DNA from: Sorangium cellulosum
Lineage (GTDB): Bacteria; Myxococcota_A; Polyangia; Polyangiales; Polyangiaceae
Assembly (NCBI RefSeq): GCF_002950945.1
Contig: NZ_CP012673.1
Span: 8,632,501 to 8,696,500 of the forward strand
Length of the DNA stretch: 64,000 bases
Direction: 5' to 3'
The first letter of the stretch is position 1; every line of letters starts with the position of its first letter. Positions 36,991 to 45,195 of this stretch are shown here, piece by piece. The translations under genes and the position numbers were made by a program. The notes under the pieces were generated by a model. That model was not told where the DNA came from and did no database searches. It was given only the letters and a program-made list of their open reading frames with translations.

Positions 36991-37242
36991 CCGCCGGGCG
37001 GGTCCGCGCGCGCCGACGTGGCGCGGGCGGGCGCTGGCCATCCGGCAAGACTGGGACAGGGGAGCTTGCGCTGGGAACACCACCCGGCATGTCTCCCTTC
37101 GGGCCTCGCCGGCTGAGACCTTATGTAGCGCGCCACATAAGGCGCGCCTGAGGCGTCGAGATGACTGAGAGGTTATGGCACCTCGGTCGGTGCTGGGCGC
37201 GCCCGCCCGCGCCACGTCGGCGCGCGCGGACCCGCCCGGCGG
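36991..37242. repeat. Dispersed inverted-arm element, copy 2 (complete)
   Basis: The left arm 36991-37034 and right arm 37199-37242 are perfect 44-base reverse complements. The core 37035-37198 starts TGGCCATCCGGCAAGACTGG like copy 1 and holds GCGCGCC-ACATAA-GGCGCGC, the same inner stem with one loop change. Arm sequences differ from those of copy 1, showing paired (compensatory) change. Confidence 0.8.
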
Positions 37243-37311
37243 CGCTCGCCGTTGGGGGGTTGAGGGAGGTGGTGGTTGACTTCGGTAGGCCCGCCGGGCA
37301 GCGGCACGAAC

Positions 37312-37347
37312 CGCGCACTCGGGGGTAAGCGCGCACTCGGGGGTAAG
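37312..37347. repeat. 18-bp direct repeat, two units
   Basis: CGCGCACTCGGGGGTAAG occurs twice in succession, 14 bases from the stop codon of the phospholipase-D gene. Function unknown. Confidence 0.75.
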
Positions 37348-37361
37348 AGGGAGACGAGGGG

Positions 37362-38600
37362 TCAGACGCCGAGGGCCTGCAGCAGGCCACCCTCGCGATC
37401 GCCCAGCTCGCGGGCGGCAGCGACGGAGGCGTAACGTGGCTCGAGGAGGTCCAGGCTGAGGCTCCAGAGGGCGTTCCTGAGGCGCGCGAGCGGACTCTGC
37501 TCGGGTAGAGCGCTGAGACAGATGGCCTCGCTCCGGGCCATGTCGCGCTCGAAGAGGAGCGCGGCATCCCTCACGAACGCGGGCTGCTTGACGATGAGGT
37601 TGGCCTCGCTCACCCAGCGGAGGCTCGTCGGGTTCACGTTGAACGTGCCCACCGTCGCCCAGTCGTCGTCGATGACCGCGAACTTCGAGTGGAGCATCGA
37701 CGGCAGGAACTCGTAGATCTGGATGCCGCTGTCCAGCCACGACGGGTACCTCGCGAGGCTCGCGTGGCGGATGCTGGGGAGATCGGAGTCGCGCGGGACG
37801 ATGATCTTCACGTCGATCCCGCGGCGGGCCGCCTCCATGAGCTCGCGCTCCAGCCCGCGGGGCGGGCAGAAGTAGGCGTTCTCGATCCATATCCGGCGCC
37901 TCGCCGCGCGCACCCGCTCCAGGTGACGCTCGTAAATCACCGCCGGCGGCTTGGGGGCGTCAGTGATGAACTCGACATCGTCGTAGACACCGCCCGTCCA
38001 GTAATCGAACGAACGGCCGCCGGGGTCGTCTGCGAGCATCCAGCGGCACTCGAACGCCCGCTGCATGTCGGTCACACACGGGCCCACCACCCGGCTACAG
38101 ACCTCGTGCCAGCCACCCCCGCCCTGATCGCGCGGCAGCCACTCGTCAGCCCACGCAGCGCCGCCGACGTAGCCGGCGCCGTCGATGACCACGATGCGCG
38201 AGTGCTCCCGCGGGAACAGGGCGCGGCCGCGGAGCACGGTGCGGAGCGGGCGGTAGGCCCGGGCACGAATGCCACGAGCCCGCATGTCCTCGAAGAACGC
38301 TTCAGGCGTCGCGTGGCTGCCGAGCGCGTCGTACAGGAGCCGCACATCGACGCCGCGCCGCACGGCGTCGGCGAACGCGTCGGCGAAGCGATGGCCCATC
38401 CGATCGTTGCGGTAGATGTACGTGGAAATCCAGATGCGATCCCGGGCGCGCGCGATGTCGTCGAGCAGCGACTCGAGCACCATGGTCATCCCCGGCAGGA
38501 GACGCGTGGAGTGGCGAGTACGAGCGCTGTCCGTGGCGTGAATTGGTGTGGAGTTCGCCCTGGGGCCTGGAAAGGTCAGCACCGAGCAGGTCATGTTCAT
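37362..38600 (-). CDS. Phospholipase D / cardiolipin synthase-like protein
   Basis: The 412-residue protein has two PLD phosphodiesterase motifs. The second is canonical, HSKFAVID at His304; the first is HSRIVVID at His133, with Arg for the usual Lys. Each is followed by the GG.AW or GTFNVN context of cardiolipin synthases (VGGAAWADEW, VGTFNVNPTS). No N-terminal membrane helices are present, unlike ClsA, so it resembles ClsB/ClsC-type enzymes. It probably joins or cleaves phosphatidyl groups and would change membrane lipid composition under stress. ATG 38600 was chosen because a sigma-54-like site ends about 65 bases upstream; 38594 is also possible. Confidence 0.87.
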   Translation of the reverse strand: MNMTCSVLTFPGPRANSTPIHATDSARTRHSTRLLPGMTMVLESLLDDIARARDRIWISTYIYRNDRMGHRFADAFADAVRRGVDVRLLYDALGSHATPEAFFEDMRARGIRARAYRPLRTVLRGRALFPREHSRIVVIDGAGYVGGAAWADEWLPRDQGGGGWHEVCSRVVGPCVTDMQRAFECRWMLADDPGGRSFDYWTGGVYDDVEFITDAPKPPAVIYERHLERVRAARRRIWIENAYFCPPRGLERELMEAARRGIDVKIIVPRDSDLPSIRHASLARYPSWLDSGIQIYEFLPSMLHSKFAVIDDDWATVGTFNVNPTSLRWVSEANLIVKQPAFVRDAALLFERDMARSEAICLSALPEQSPLARLRNALWSLSLDLLEPRYASVAAARELGDREGGLLQALGV

Positions 38601-38665
38601 CCGTGAACGCGGAGCGGCCACAGCACCATTGCCGCAGCGGCTCACACGCCCTCAGCGCAAAGGCG

Positions 38666-38682
38666 AAGCAGACCGTATGCCA
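38666..38682 (-). promoter_or_regulatory. Candidate sigma-54 promoter upstream of the phospholipase-D gene
   Basis: The minus strand reads TGGCATACGGTCTGCTT: GG and GC are ten bases apart with a TGCT -12 element. It precedes the ATG at 38600 by about 65 bases. Confidence 0.5.
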
Positions 38683-38733
38683 CGTCGCCAAGGGCGCGTT
38701 CGCGGGGAGAGGACGGCAGCAGGTGAGCCGCGA

Positions 38734-38750
38734 CGTGGCAGACTGCCACG
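38734..38750. promoter_or_regulatory. 17-base perfect palindrome, possible operator or activator site
   Basis: CGTGGCAGACTGCCACG is an 8+1+8 perfect inverted repeat between the divergent phospholipase-D and TM-protein/YetF genes. It lies about 60 bases upstream of the minus-strand sigma-54-like site, a place where an enhancer-binding protein could bind. Confidence 0.4.
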
Positions 38751-38848
38751 CGCGACAGCGGCGCCACAGCGCCCGCGGCGTTCGCGACGCCCATCGTTTG
38801 ACCTGGCCCTTGCCAGCGCAAGCCGCGCGGCACCAATCTTGATGAAGG

Positions 38849-39430
38849 ATGAAGATCGAGAAGGTCATGGCGATGGTGTCATCCGGCAGCGACGTCTCTG
38901 CTCCTCCGCCGCACCAGGCGAACGGTCGCCCTCATGCGAAACCGCCCGAGGCAGCAGCGGAACCGCCGCCCGCGCCGGAGATGCCTCGCCGGCTCGAGCT
39001 GAGCAAGGCACAGGCGCTCGGCGCGATCGCGCTCGCCTGCGTGGCGGCGAGCGCGGTCTTCATGGCAGCTCAGGAGACACAGGAGGCGACGGCGCAGGGG
39101 CTGTCGCTGCGCGTGGAGTACCCGCAGCGGATGCGCTTCCGTGACGCACAGCGGCTCCTCGTCGACGTGACGCGCACGGCGAGCGAGCCCTGCCAGACAG
39201 CCTCGCTCACGATCGACGAGACCTACCTGGAGAACTTCAGCGAACGCCGGGCCGTGCCCGCCGAGGCGGCGTTCGGGCGCTTCGATCTGGGCGCCCTGAT
39301 GCCCGGTGAATCGCGGCGGATCGTCCTCGAGCTCCGCGGCGAGCGCCCCTGGTTCGCCGCGGGCAACGCAACCCTCTCGTGTGATGGAGAGCGCGCAGCG
39401 GCGCCGCTCCGCACCTTCATCTTTCCCTGA
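38849..39430 (+). CDS. Single-span membrane protein next to YetF-like gene
   Basis: The 193-residue protein has a Pro-rich cytosolic N-terminus, one membrane helix (about 56-74, ALGAIALACVAASAVFMAA) and an exported C-terminal domain of about 110 residues. That domain has an Ig-like strand pattern (LRVEYPQRMRFRDAQRLLVDVTRT) and two Cys (EPCQTAS, LSCDGE) that could form a disulfide. I do not recognise a family. The next gene starts five bases after its stop, so the two form an operon and may form a complex. ATG 38849 follows GAAGGATGAAG; a later ATG at 38867 is possible. Confidence 0.78.
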   Translation: MKIEKVMAMVSSGSDVSAPPPHQANGRPHAKPPEAAAEPPPAPEMPRRLELSKAQALGAIALACVAASAVFMAAQETQEATAQGLSLRVEYPQRMRFRDAQRLLVDVTRTASEPCQTASLTIDETYLENFSERRAVPAEAAFGRFDLGALMPGESRRIVLELRGERPWFAAGNATLSCDGERAAAPLRTFIFP

Positions 39431-39435
39431 ACGCC

Positions 39436-39921
39436 ATGGAGACCGTAGCCCGCGTCGCCTGTGTCTATGTGTTCCTCGCCATCGCGTTTCGTGTGCTCGG
39501 CAAGCGGGAGCTCAGCTCGCTGTCGCCGTTCGAGCTCGTCACGCTCATGCTGATCCCGGAGATCGTCTCCCAGGCGCTCGTCCGGGAGGCGTCGCTCGCG
39601 AACGCGCTCGCAGGGGTGTCCACGCTCCTCGTGCTCGTGTTCCTGACGTCGATGCTGACGCACCTGGTGCCGCGGGCGTCCAGGATCATCGACGGCACCC
39701 CCACGGTCCTCGTCGCGAAGGGCCGCCTGCTCGAAAAGGCGTGCAACCGCGAGCGGATCCAGCCCGAGGAGATCCTGTCCGAGATGCACAAGAGCGGGCT
39801 GGAGCAGCTCTCCCAGGTGCGCTGGGCCATCCTCGAGGCGGACGGCGACCTCACCATCATCCCGGAGCAGGGCGCCGGGCTGCCCGTCACCCGGACCAGG
39901 GACCGGGACGCCGGGGTCTAG
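39436..39921 (+). CDS. YetF/DUF421-family membrane protein
   Basis: The 161-residue protein has three membrane helices (about 5-19, 33-48, 55-76), then the DUF421 signature: RVLGKRELSSLSPFELVTLMLI near the start, and RASRIIDGTPTVLVAKGRLLEKACNRERIQPEEILSEMHKSGLEQLSQVRWAILEADGDLTIIP spread over 80-145. The YetF family is linked to stress and sporulation membranes, but its activity is not settled. It forms an operon with the single-span protein and its last four bases overlap the end of the convergent trmFO. Confidence 0.88.
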   Translation: METVARVACVYVFLAIAFRVLGKRELSSLSPFELVTLMLIPEIVSQALVREASLANALAGVSTLLVLVFLTSMLTHLVPRASRIIDGTPTVLVAKGRLLEKACNRERIQPEEILSEMHKSGLEQLSQVRWAILEADGDLTIIPEQGAGLPVTRTRDRDAGV

Positions 39922-41336
39922 GAGCTGACGCCTCGGCCCTCGGCCTCGGCCCACCAGGCGTCGAGGTCGCGGAGCGCGCGCTCGGCCATCGCCTCGTAGC
40001 GGGCGCGCTTGCGCAGCTTGCCGTGCGCGGGATCGAGCGGCGCGATGTGCGCCCAGGTGATGTTCGACGGCTGGTACGACGGCTGCGGACGGCCGAGGTG
40101 CGTGAGGATGCCGCCGAGCGCCGTGGTGGGCGGCGGCGGCCGGAGCGGCTCGCCCCGCAGGCGCTGCGAGAGGAGGACCGCACAGACGAACCCCGCCGCG
40201 GCGCTCTCGACGTAGCCCTCCACGCCCGAGATCTGGCCGGCCAGGTGCACGCCCGGGAGCGCGTGCAGCTCCATCGCCGGGCCGAGGAGCACCGGCGCGT
40301 TGACGAACGTGTTGCGGTGCACCGAGCCCATGCGGAGGAACTCGGCCTCCTCGAGGCCAGGCACCATCCGGAACACCCGGAGCTGCTCGGCGTACTTCAT
40401 CCGCGTCTGGAAGCCGACCAGGTTGTACGCGGTCGCCGCCTCGTCCTCCGGGCGCAGCTGGAGCACCGCGTACGGGCGCCGGCCGGTGCGCGGATCGGTC
40501 AGCCCGACCGGCTTCATCGGGCCGAACGCGAGCGTCTGCTCGCCGCGCGCCGCCATCACCTCGCACGGCAGGCACCCCTCGAAGTACCGCACCTCCTCGA
40601 AGGCGCGGGCCTCCACCTTCTCGGACTCGACGAGCGCGCGCACGAACGCCTTGTACTGCGCCTCGTCGAAGGGGCAGTTCACGTACGCCTCGTCGCCGGC
40701 CTCGGCCTCGTCGCGGCGCTCGGCCGCCTCCTCCTCAGGCGCAGGGCGCTCGCCTCGGGCCACGACGCCCTTGCCGTAACGCGACTGCTTCCACACGCGC
40801 GACCAGTCGATCGAGTCGGCGCTGACGATCGGCGCGATCGCGTCGTAGTAGGCGAGGTGCTCGGCGCCGACCGCCGCGGCGAGGCTCGCCGCGAGGGCGT
40901 CGGACGTGAGCGGCCCGGTCGCGAGGATCACGGGCCGAGCTCCCGGGATCTCCGTCACCTCCCGCCGCTCCACCACGATGCGCGGGTGGGCCTCGATCAT
41001 CCGGGTCATCGCCTCGGCGAACCGCTCGCGGTCGACCGCGAGCGCACCGCCGGCCGGCACCGCGGTCTCGTCGGCGCACCGCAGGGCGAGCGAGCCCACG
41101 CGGCGGAGCTCTTCCTTGAGCAACCCCACCGCGTTGCTCAGCGCGGCGCCGCGCAGCGAGTTCGAGCACACGAGCTCCGCCATCCGATCGCTCGTCTGCG
41201 CCGGGGTCCGCTTGTGCGGCTTCATCTCGATGAGGCGCACGTGCAGCCCGCGCTGCGCGAGCTGGTACGCGGCCTCGCAGCCGGCCAGGCCGCCTCCGAC
41301 GACGGTGACGTCGCTCGGGGTCTCCGCTCCGTTCAT
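39918..41336 (-). CDS. trmFO: TrmFO, folate/FAD-dependent tRNA m5U54 methyltransferase
   Basis: The 472-residue protein begins with the FAD-binding VVGGGLAGCEAA motif (about 12-23) and continues with EMKPHKRTPAQ and ELVCSNSLR (containing the conserved Cys), both hallmarks of TrmFO (formerly Gid). The C-terminal half has GLEEAEFLRMGSVHRNTFVNAP and GQISGVEGYVESAAAG, also diagnostic. It methylates U54 of tRNA using methylene-tetrahydrofolate. It lies 43 bases downstream of topA, a common arrangement, and would be co-transcribed with it. It carries a short acidic insertion near residues 195-210 (EEEAAERRDEAEAGDEA). Confidence 0.95.
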   Translation of the reverse strand: MNGAETPSDVTVVGGGLAGCEAAYQLAQRGLHVRLIEMKPHKRTPAQTSDRMAELVCSNSLRGAALSNAVGLLKEELRRVGSLALRCADETAVPAGGALAVDRERFAEAMTRMIEAHPRIVVERREVTEIPGARPVILATGPLTSDALAASLAAAVGAEHLAYYDAIAPIVSADSIDWSRVWKQSRYGKGVVARGERPAPEEEAAERRDEAEAGDEAYVNCPFDEAQYKAFVRALVESEKVEARAFEEVRYFEGCLPCEVMAARGEQTLAFGPMKPVGLTDPRTGRRPYAVLQLRPEDEAATAYNLVGFQTRMKYAEQLRVFRMVPGLEEAEFLRMGSVHRNTFVNAPVLLGPAMELHALPGVHLAGQISGVEGYVESAAAGFVCAVLLSQRLRGEPLRPPPPTTALGGILTHLGRPQPSYQPSNITWAHIAPLDPAHGKLRKRARYEAMAERALRDLDAWWAEAEGRGVSS

Positions 41337-41379
41337 TGAGCTCTCCAGGGGGACAGGATGGGGTGATCGCGCGCCGTCG

Positions 41380-44007
41380 TCAGCTCGCGGTGCGGCGGGC
41401 GCGCGCGGACCGCGCCGGTTTCTCGGCCGCGCCCTTCGCCGCGCCGGGGCTCGGCGGCGCCGCCTCGGCGCGCTCGGCCGGCGGGGCCTCCGGCGGCGCA
41501 GGGTGCGCGGCCGGCGGCGCAGGACGCACGGCCGGCGCCGCAGCGGCGACCGCGGTCAGGGCCGCCGCCGCGTCCGGGGAGGCGCCGCCACCTTCGCCGT
41601 CCTCCCCTTCCCCTTCGACGATCTCCTGCTTGAAGCCGCAGTCCTTGGTCGCGCAGACGAGCATCGCCTTCTTGCCGGCGGTGCGGGTGACGAACTTCGC
41701 GCCGCACTGCGGGCACGGGACCGGCACCGGCCTCTGCCAGAGCTTGAAGTCGCACTTCTGCTCGGCGTTCCAGTTCGAGCAGCCGTCGAAGGTCCGACCG
41801 CCCTTCTTGCGGGGCCGGATCTCGATCAGATCACCGCCGCAGTTCGGGCACGCGACGCCGAGCGGCACCGGGCGCGTGTTCTTGCAGGCCGGGTAGCCGG
41901 TGCACGACAGGAAGTCGCCGAAGCGGCCCGTCTTGATGATCATCGGCTTGCCGCACTTGTCGCACGAGATGTCGGTCTCGCGGACGGCGGCGCTCCCCCG
42001 GGTGTCGGACAGGTCGCGCGTGGCCTTGCACTTCGGGTAGCGCTCGCAGCTCAAGAACCAGCCGTTCTTGCCCCACTTCTTGAGCATCTGCGAGCCGCAC
42101 TCCTCGCAGATGAGATCCGTCTTCTCGGCCTCGGGCTTCCACGGCGCGAGCTTCTTCGACTTGTCGAGCTGCTCCCGGAACTTCTTGTAGAAGCGCTTGA
42201 GCAGCTGCTCCCGCTTGAGGTTGCCCGCGCCGACCGCGTCGAGCTCCTCCTCCATCTGCGCCGTGAAGTTCGGATCCATGATGTCGAGGTTCGAGCGGAC
42301 GAGCCCGTCGACCACGAACTTCCCGAGCAGCGTCGGCTGGAACGCGCCGCCGTCCCGCTTCTCCACGTACGCGCGCTGCTGCACCTTGCTGATGATCTCC
42401 GCGTACGTCGACGGCCGGCCGATGCCGCGCTTCTCCAGCTCGCGCACCAGCGAGCCCTCGTTGTAGCGGGGCGGCGGCTGCGTGAACTTCTGATCCGTGA
42501 CGACCCCCGGGGACGGCGTCACGGCGAGCGCCTCGCCCTCCTTCATGTCGGGCAGGAGCGCCTCGGAGTCCTCGTCGGCCGAGGGCCCCGGCGCCGCGCG
42601 CTCCGCGTCCGCCGCCGCCTCCGCGGCCGGCGCGGCCGCGCCGCCGTCGGCCGTCGCCGCGGCCGCGCTGCCGTCGCCCTCGTCCTCGCCGGCGAACTCC
42701 TGCTGGCCCTCCGTCACCTGCAGCCAGCCGGTGAACTTGAGGATCCGCCCGCTCGCGCGGGCGAGGTAGCTCCGGTGCGCCGGCTCCGCGATCGTCGGCG
42801 CGACGTCGATCTCGACCGTCGTCCGGTCGTAGACCGCCGGGTTCATCTGCGAGGCGACGAAGCGGTTCCAGATGAGCTTGTACAGCTTGTACTGCTCGTC
42901 CTTGAGGTGCTTCTTGATCGAGTCCGGGTGGATCTCGACGCTCGTCGGCCGGATCGCCTCGTGCGCGTCCTGCGCGTTCTTCTTCGACTTGTAGACGTTC
43001 GGGCGCTCCGGGACGTACTCCTTGCCGTACCGCTTCGCGACCACGCCGCGCACCTCGGCGACCGCGTCGTCGCTCACGCGCGTCGAGTCGGTACGCATGT
43101 ACGTGATGAGGCCGACCGGGCCGCCGTCGCGCTTGAGATCGATGCCCTCGTAGAGGGCCTGGGCGATCTGCATCGTCCGCTTGGCGCCGAAGTGGAGGTA
43201 GTTCGTCGCGTCCTGCTGGAGCTTCGACGTCGTGTACGGGGCGGGCGGGTTGCGCTTCTGCTCGCGCCGCACGACCTTCGCCACCCGGTAGCGCGCCGTC
43301 TCGAGATCGGCGCGGACCCTCGCGGCGAGCTCGCCGTTCGTCACCTCGAGCTTGCGGCCGTCGGCGGCGGCGACCTTCGCGACGAACGGCGCGCGGGCCG
43401 GCGGGTTCGCCGCGGCGAGGCCGACCGCGATGTTCCAGTACTCCTCCGGGACGAACGCCTCGACCTCGCGCTCGCGATCCACGATGAGCCGCAGCGCGAC
43501 CGACTGCACCCGGCCCGCGGACAGGCCGAACGCGAGCTTCGACCAGACGAGCGCCGAGACGTCGTAGCCGACGATGCGATCGAGCACGCGCCGCGCCCGC
43601 TGGGCGTCGTAGAGGTTCTCGTCGAGCTTGCGCGGGTTGTGGACGCCGTGGTCGACGCCCTTCTTCGTGATCTCGTGGAACTCGACCCGCGCGACCTTCA
43701 GCTTCGGGTTCTTGATCTCCTCCGAGATGTGGAACGCGATCGCCTCCCCCTCGCGGTCGGGGTCGGTCGCGAGGAGCACCTCGTCGGCCTTCTTTGCCGC
43801 CGACTTGAGCTCCTCCAGGACTTTCTCCTTGCCCTCGATTACCTCGTAGGTCTCGGCAAAATCGTTCAGCACGTCGACGGCGTTCTGCTTCTTGGGCAGA
43901 TCCTTGACGTGCCCCTTGGAGGCGAACACCTCGTACCCGTTGCCGAGATACTTCTTGATGGTCTTCGCCTTCGCCGGCGACTCCACGATGACGAGCGTCT
44001 TGGCCAT
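41380..44007 (-). CDS. topA: DNA topoisomerase I (type IA)
   Basis: The 875-residue enzyme begins MAKTLVIVESPAKAKTI (Toprim start) with ATDPDREGEAIAFH supplying the metal-binding acidic residues. The active-site tyrosine is Tyr303 in LITYMRTDSTR. Four C-terminal zinc ribbons follow: CEECGSQM...CERYPKC, CDKCGKPM...CTGYPAC, CPNCGGDL...CSNWNAEQKC and CPQCGAKF...CATKDC. The protein ends in an Ala/Pro/Arg-rich tail of about 70 residues. It relaxes negative supercoils. AGAAGGTGG precedes ATG 44007; a longer open frame upstream is not real. An Ala/Gly-rich acidic insertion lies around residues 430-490. Confidence 0.97.
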   Translation of the reverse strand: MAKTLVIVESPAKAKTIKKYLGNGYEVFASKGHVKDLPKKQNAVDVLNDFAETYEVIEGKEKVLEELKSAAKKADEVLLATDPDREGEAIAFHISEEIKNPKLKVARVEFHEITKKGVDHGVHNPRKLDENLYDAQRARRVLDRIVGYDVSALVWSKLAFGLSAGRVQSVALRLIVDREREVEAFVPEEYWNIAVGLAAANPPARAPFVAKVAAADGRKLEVTNGELAARVRADLETARYRVAKVVRREQKRNPPAPYTTSKLQQDATNYLHFGAKRTMQIAQALYEGIDLKRDGGPVGLITYMRTDSTRVSDDAVAEVRGVVAKRYGKEYVPERPNVYKSKKNAQDAHEAIRPTSVEIHPDSIKKHLKDEQYKLYKLIWNRFVASQMNPAVYDRTTVEIDVAPTIAEPAHRSYLARASGRILKFTGWLQVTEGQQEFAGEDEGDGSAAAATADGGAAAPAAEAAADAERAAPGPSADEDSEALLPDMKEGEALAVTPSPGVVTDQKFTQPPPRYNEGSLVRELEKRGIGRPSTYAEIISKVQQRAYVEKRDGGAFQPTLLGKFVVDGLVRSNLDIMDPNFTAQMEEELDAVGAGNLKREQLLKRFYKKFREQLDKSKKLAPWKPEAEKTDLICEECGSQMLKKWGKNGWFLSCERYPKCKATRDLSDTRGSAAVRETDISCDKCGKPMIIKTGRFGDFLSCTGYPACKNTRPVPLGVACPNCGGDLIEIRPRKKGGRTFDGCSNWNAEQKCDFKLWQRPVPVPCPQCGAKFVTRTAGKKAMLVCATKDCGFKQEIVEGEGEDGEGGGASPDAAAALTAVAAAAPAVRPAPPAAHPAPPEAPPAERAEAAPPSPGAAKGAAEKPARSARARRTAS

Positions 44008-44052
44008 CACCACCTTCTGAGCAACGAGATCGGGGCTTGTGTAAAATGAAGG

Positions 44053-44090
44053 GCAACCCTCGGAACTGAGGGAGCCCCCCGCTTGGGGGC
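44053..44090 (-). terminator. Two adjacent hairpins between dprA and topA
   Basis: On the minus strand GCCCCC-AAGC-GGGGGGC is followed at once by CCCTC-AGTTCC-GAGGG, then a moderately T-rich stretch (TTGCCCTTCATTTT). They may be a terminator or attenuator that separates dprA from topA. Confidence 0.4.
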
Positions 44091-44135
44091 GGCCACCCGG
44101 AAACCGCACTGGGTGGGGTGAGCCGGCGCGCCCCT

Positions 44136-45113
44136 TCAACGAAGAGCCCGCCGAAACAACCCGGCGGGCCCCTCTACTACTACGGCCTGGAGCGTCAACG
44201 TCAAGAGTGCCTCCACGGCGAGCCTGGGCGGAAGCCCCGTCCTCTCGCATACCTCATCCACGTGCGCCGGGCGGGCGTCCAGAACGCCGAGAACAGCGCG
44301 TTCCTCCTCGGTCAGGGCCGGCGCGAGCGCCTCTCCTGCGGTCGGGACGTCCGGCCGCGCGGCGAACGCCGCGTCCGGCAGCGGAAGCGTGGCGGTAGCG
44401 GACGAGCTTGTGCGTGGGGAGCGCCGCGCACGCGGCCGCCGGCCGGGAGGAGGCGCCGGGCCGCCGAGCACGTCGATCACGTCGGCCGCGCGTGTGACGG
44501 GGCGCGCGCCGGCGACGAGCTCGAGCGCGCAGCCGATCCCGCGCGGGTCCCACGGGGCGCGAGGGACGACGCAGAGGTGGCGCCCGAGGCGACGAGCGGC
44601 GGCGGCGGTCGAGCGGGCGCCGCTCTCGATGCCTGCCTCGACCACGACGGTCGCGATGGTGAGCGCGGCGAGGACCACGTTGCGCTGGAGGAACAGGGCC
44701 GGCATCGGCGGCGTGTCGTCCGCGACGCGGGAGAGCAGCGCGCCGCCCGCGGCGACGACCCGGTCGAAGAGCGCCGCGTGCTCCCGTGGATAGGGGTGCG
44801 CGTGGCCGCCGCCGCTGACGACCACGGTCGGCGCGCGCGCCGCGAGCGCGCCTTCGTGCGCGGCCGCGTCGACGCCGCGCGCGCCGCCCGACCAGATCGA
44901 GAAGCCGGCCGCGCCGAGCGCCGCCGCGAGCTCGCGGGCGAACCGGAGCGCCTCGTCGCTCGCGGCGCGCGTGCCGACGATCGCGACGCCCGGCGAGGCC
45001 GGGAGCGCGCCGCGCAGGTAGAGCGTCGGCGGCGCGGCCTCGGAGTCCGTCACGAGGGCCCAGAGCGGCGCGGGGTAGGATGGATCGGCGGGCTGGATCT
45101 CGATCGACGCCAT
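44136..45113 (-). CDS. dprA: DprA/Smf-family DNA-processing protein
   Basis: The 325-residue protein has the extended Rossmann fold of DprA: GVAIVGTRAASDEALRFARELAAALGAAGFSIWSGGARGVDAAAHEGAL (about 42-90), GGGHAHPYPREHAALFDRVVAAGGALLS, and FLQRNVVLAALTIATVVVEAG. A C-terminal winged-helix DML1-like domain (about 260-325) is linked by a Pro/Arg linker. It loads RecA on incoming single-stranded DNA during transformation. The SAM-like N-terminal domain common in longer homologues is missing or reduced. It lies directly upstream of topA on the same strand. ATG 45113 begins the recognised fold. Confidence 0.92.
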   Translation of the reverse strand: MASIEIQPADPSYPAPLWALVTDSEAAPPTLYLRGALPASPGVAIVGTRAASDEALRFARELAAALGAAGFSIWSGGARGVDAAAHEGALAARAPTVVVSGGGHAHPYPREHAALFDRVVAAGGALLSRVADDTPPMPALFLQRNVVLAALTIATVVVEAGIESGARSTAAAARRLGRHLCVVPRAPWDPRGIGCALELVAGARPVTRAADVIDVLGGPAPPPGRRPRARRSPRTSSSATATLPLPDAAFAARPDVPTAGEALAPALTEEERAVLGVLDARPAHVDEVCERTGLPPRLAVEALLTLTLQAVVVEGPAGLFRRALR

Positions 45114-45195
45114 ACGCCGGGTGTCGACCGGGGCGCGCGCCGAGTTGCGCGGGTCGAGGCGCCCATCGCCGGCGCCGCGCCGAGCGGCCGCCGGA

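Larger units (their letters stand above)
36950..37361. other. 412-base convergent intergenic region holding element copy 2
   Basis: It lies between the ends of the Ser/Thr kinase gene and the phospholipase-D gene. The inverted-arm element occupies 36991-37242, and an 18-base direct repeat lies near the phospholipase end. Confidence 0.7.

Noticed and set aside
38828..38843. CGGCACCAATCTTGAT as a sigma-54 promoter for the TM-protein/YetF operon
   Set aside because: The -12 GC is replaced by GA and a transcript would begin after the chosen ATG at 38849; it could only serve if translation starts at 38867.
44136..44165. GCCCGCC...GGCGGGC hairpin as dprA terminator
   Set aside because: It lies inside the last codons of dprA and has no T-run; the paired hairpins at 44053-44090 are better candidates.
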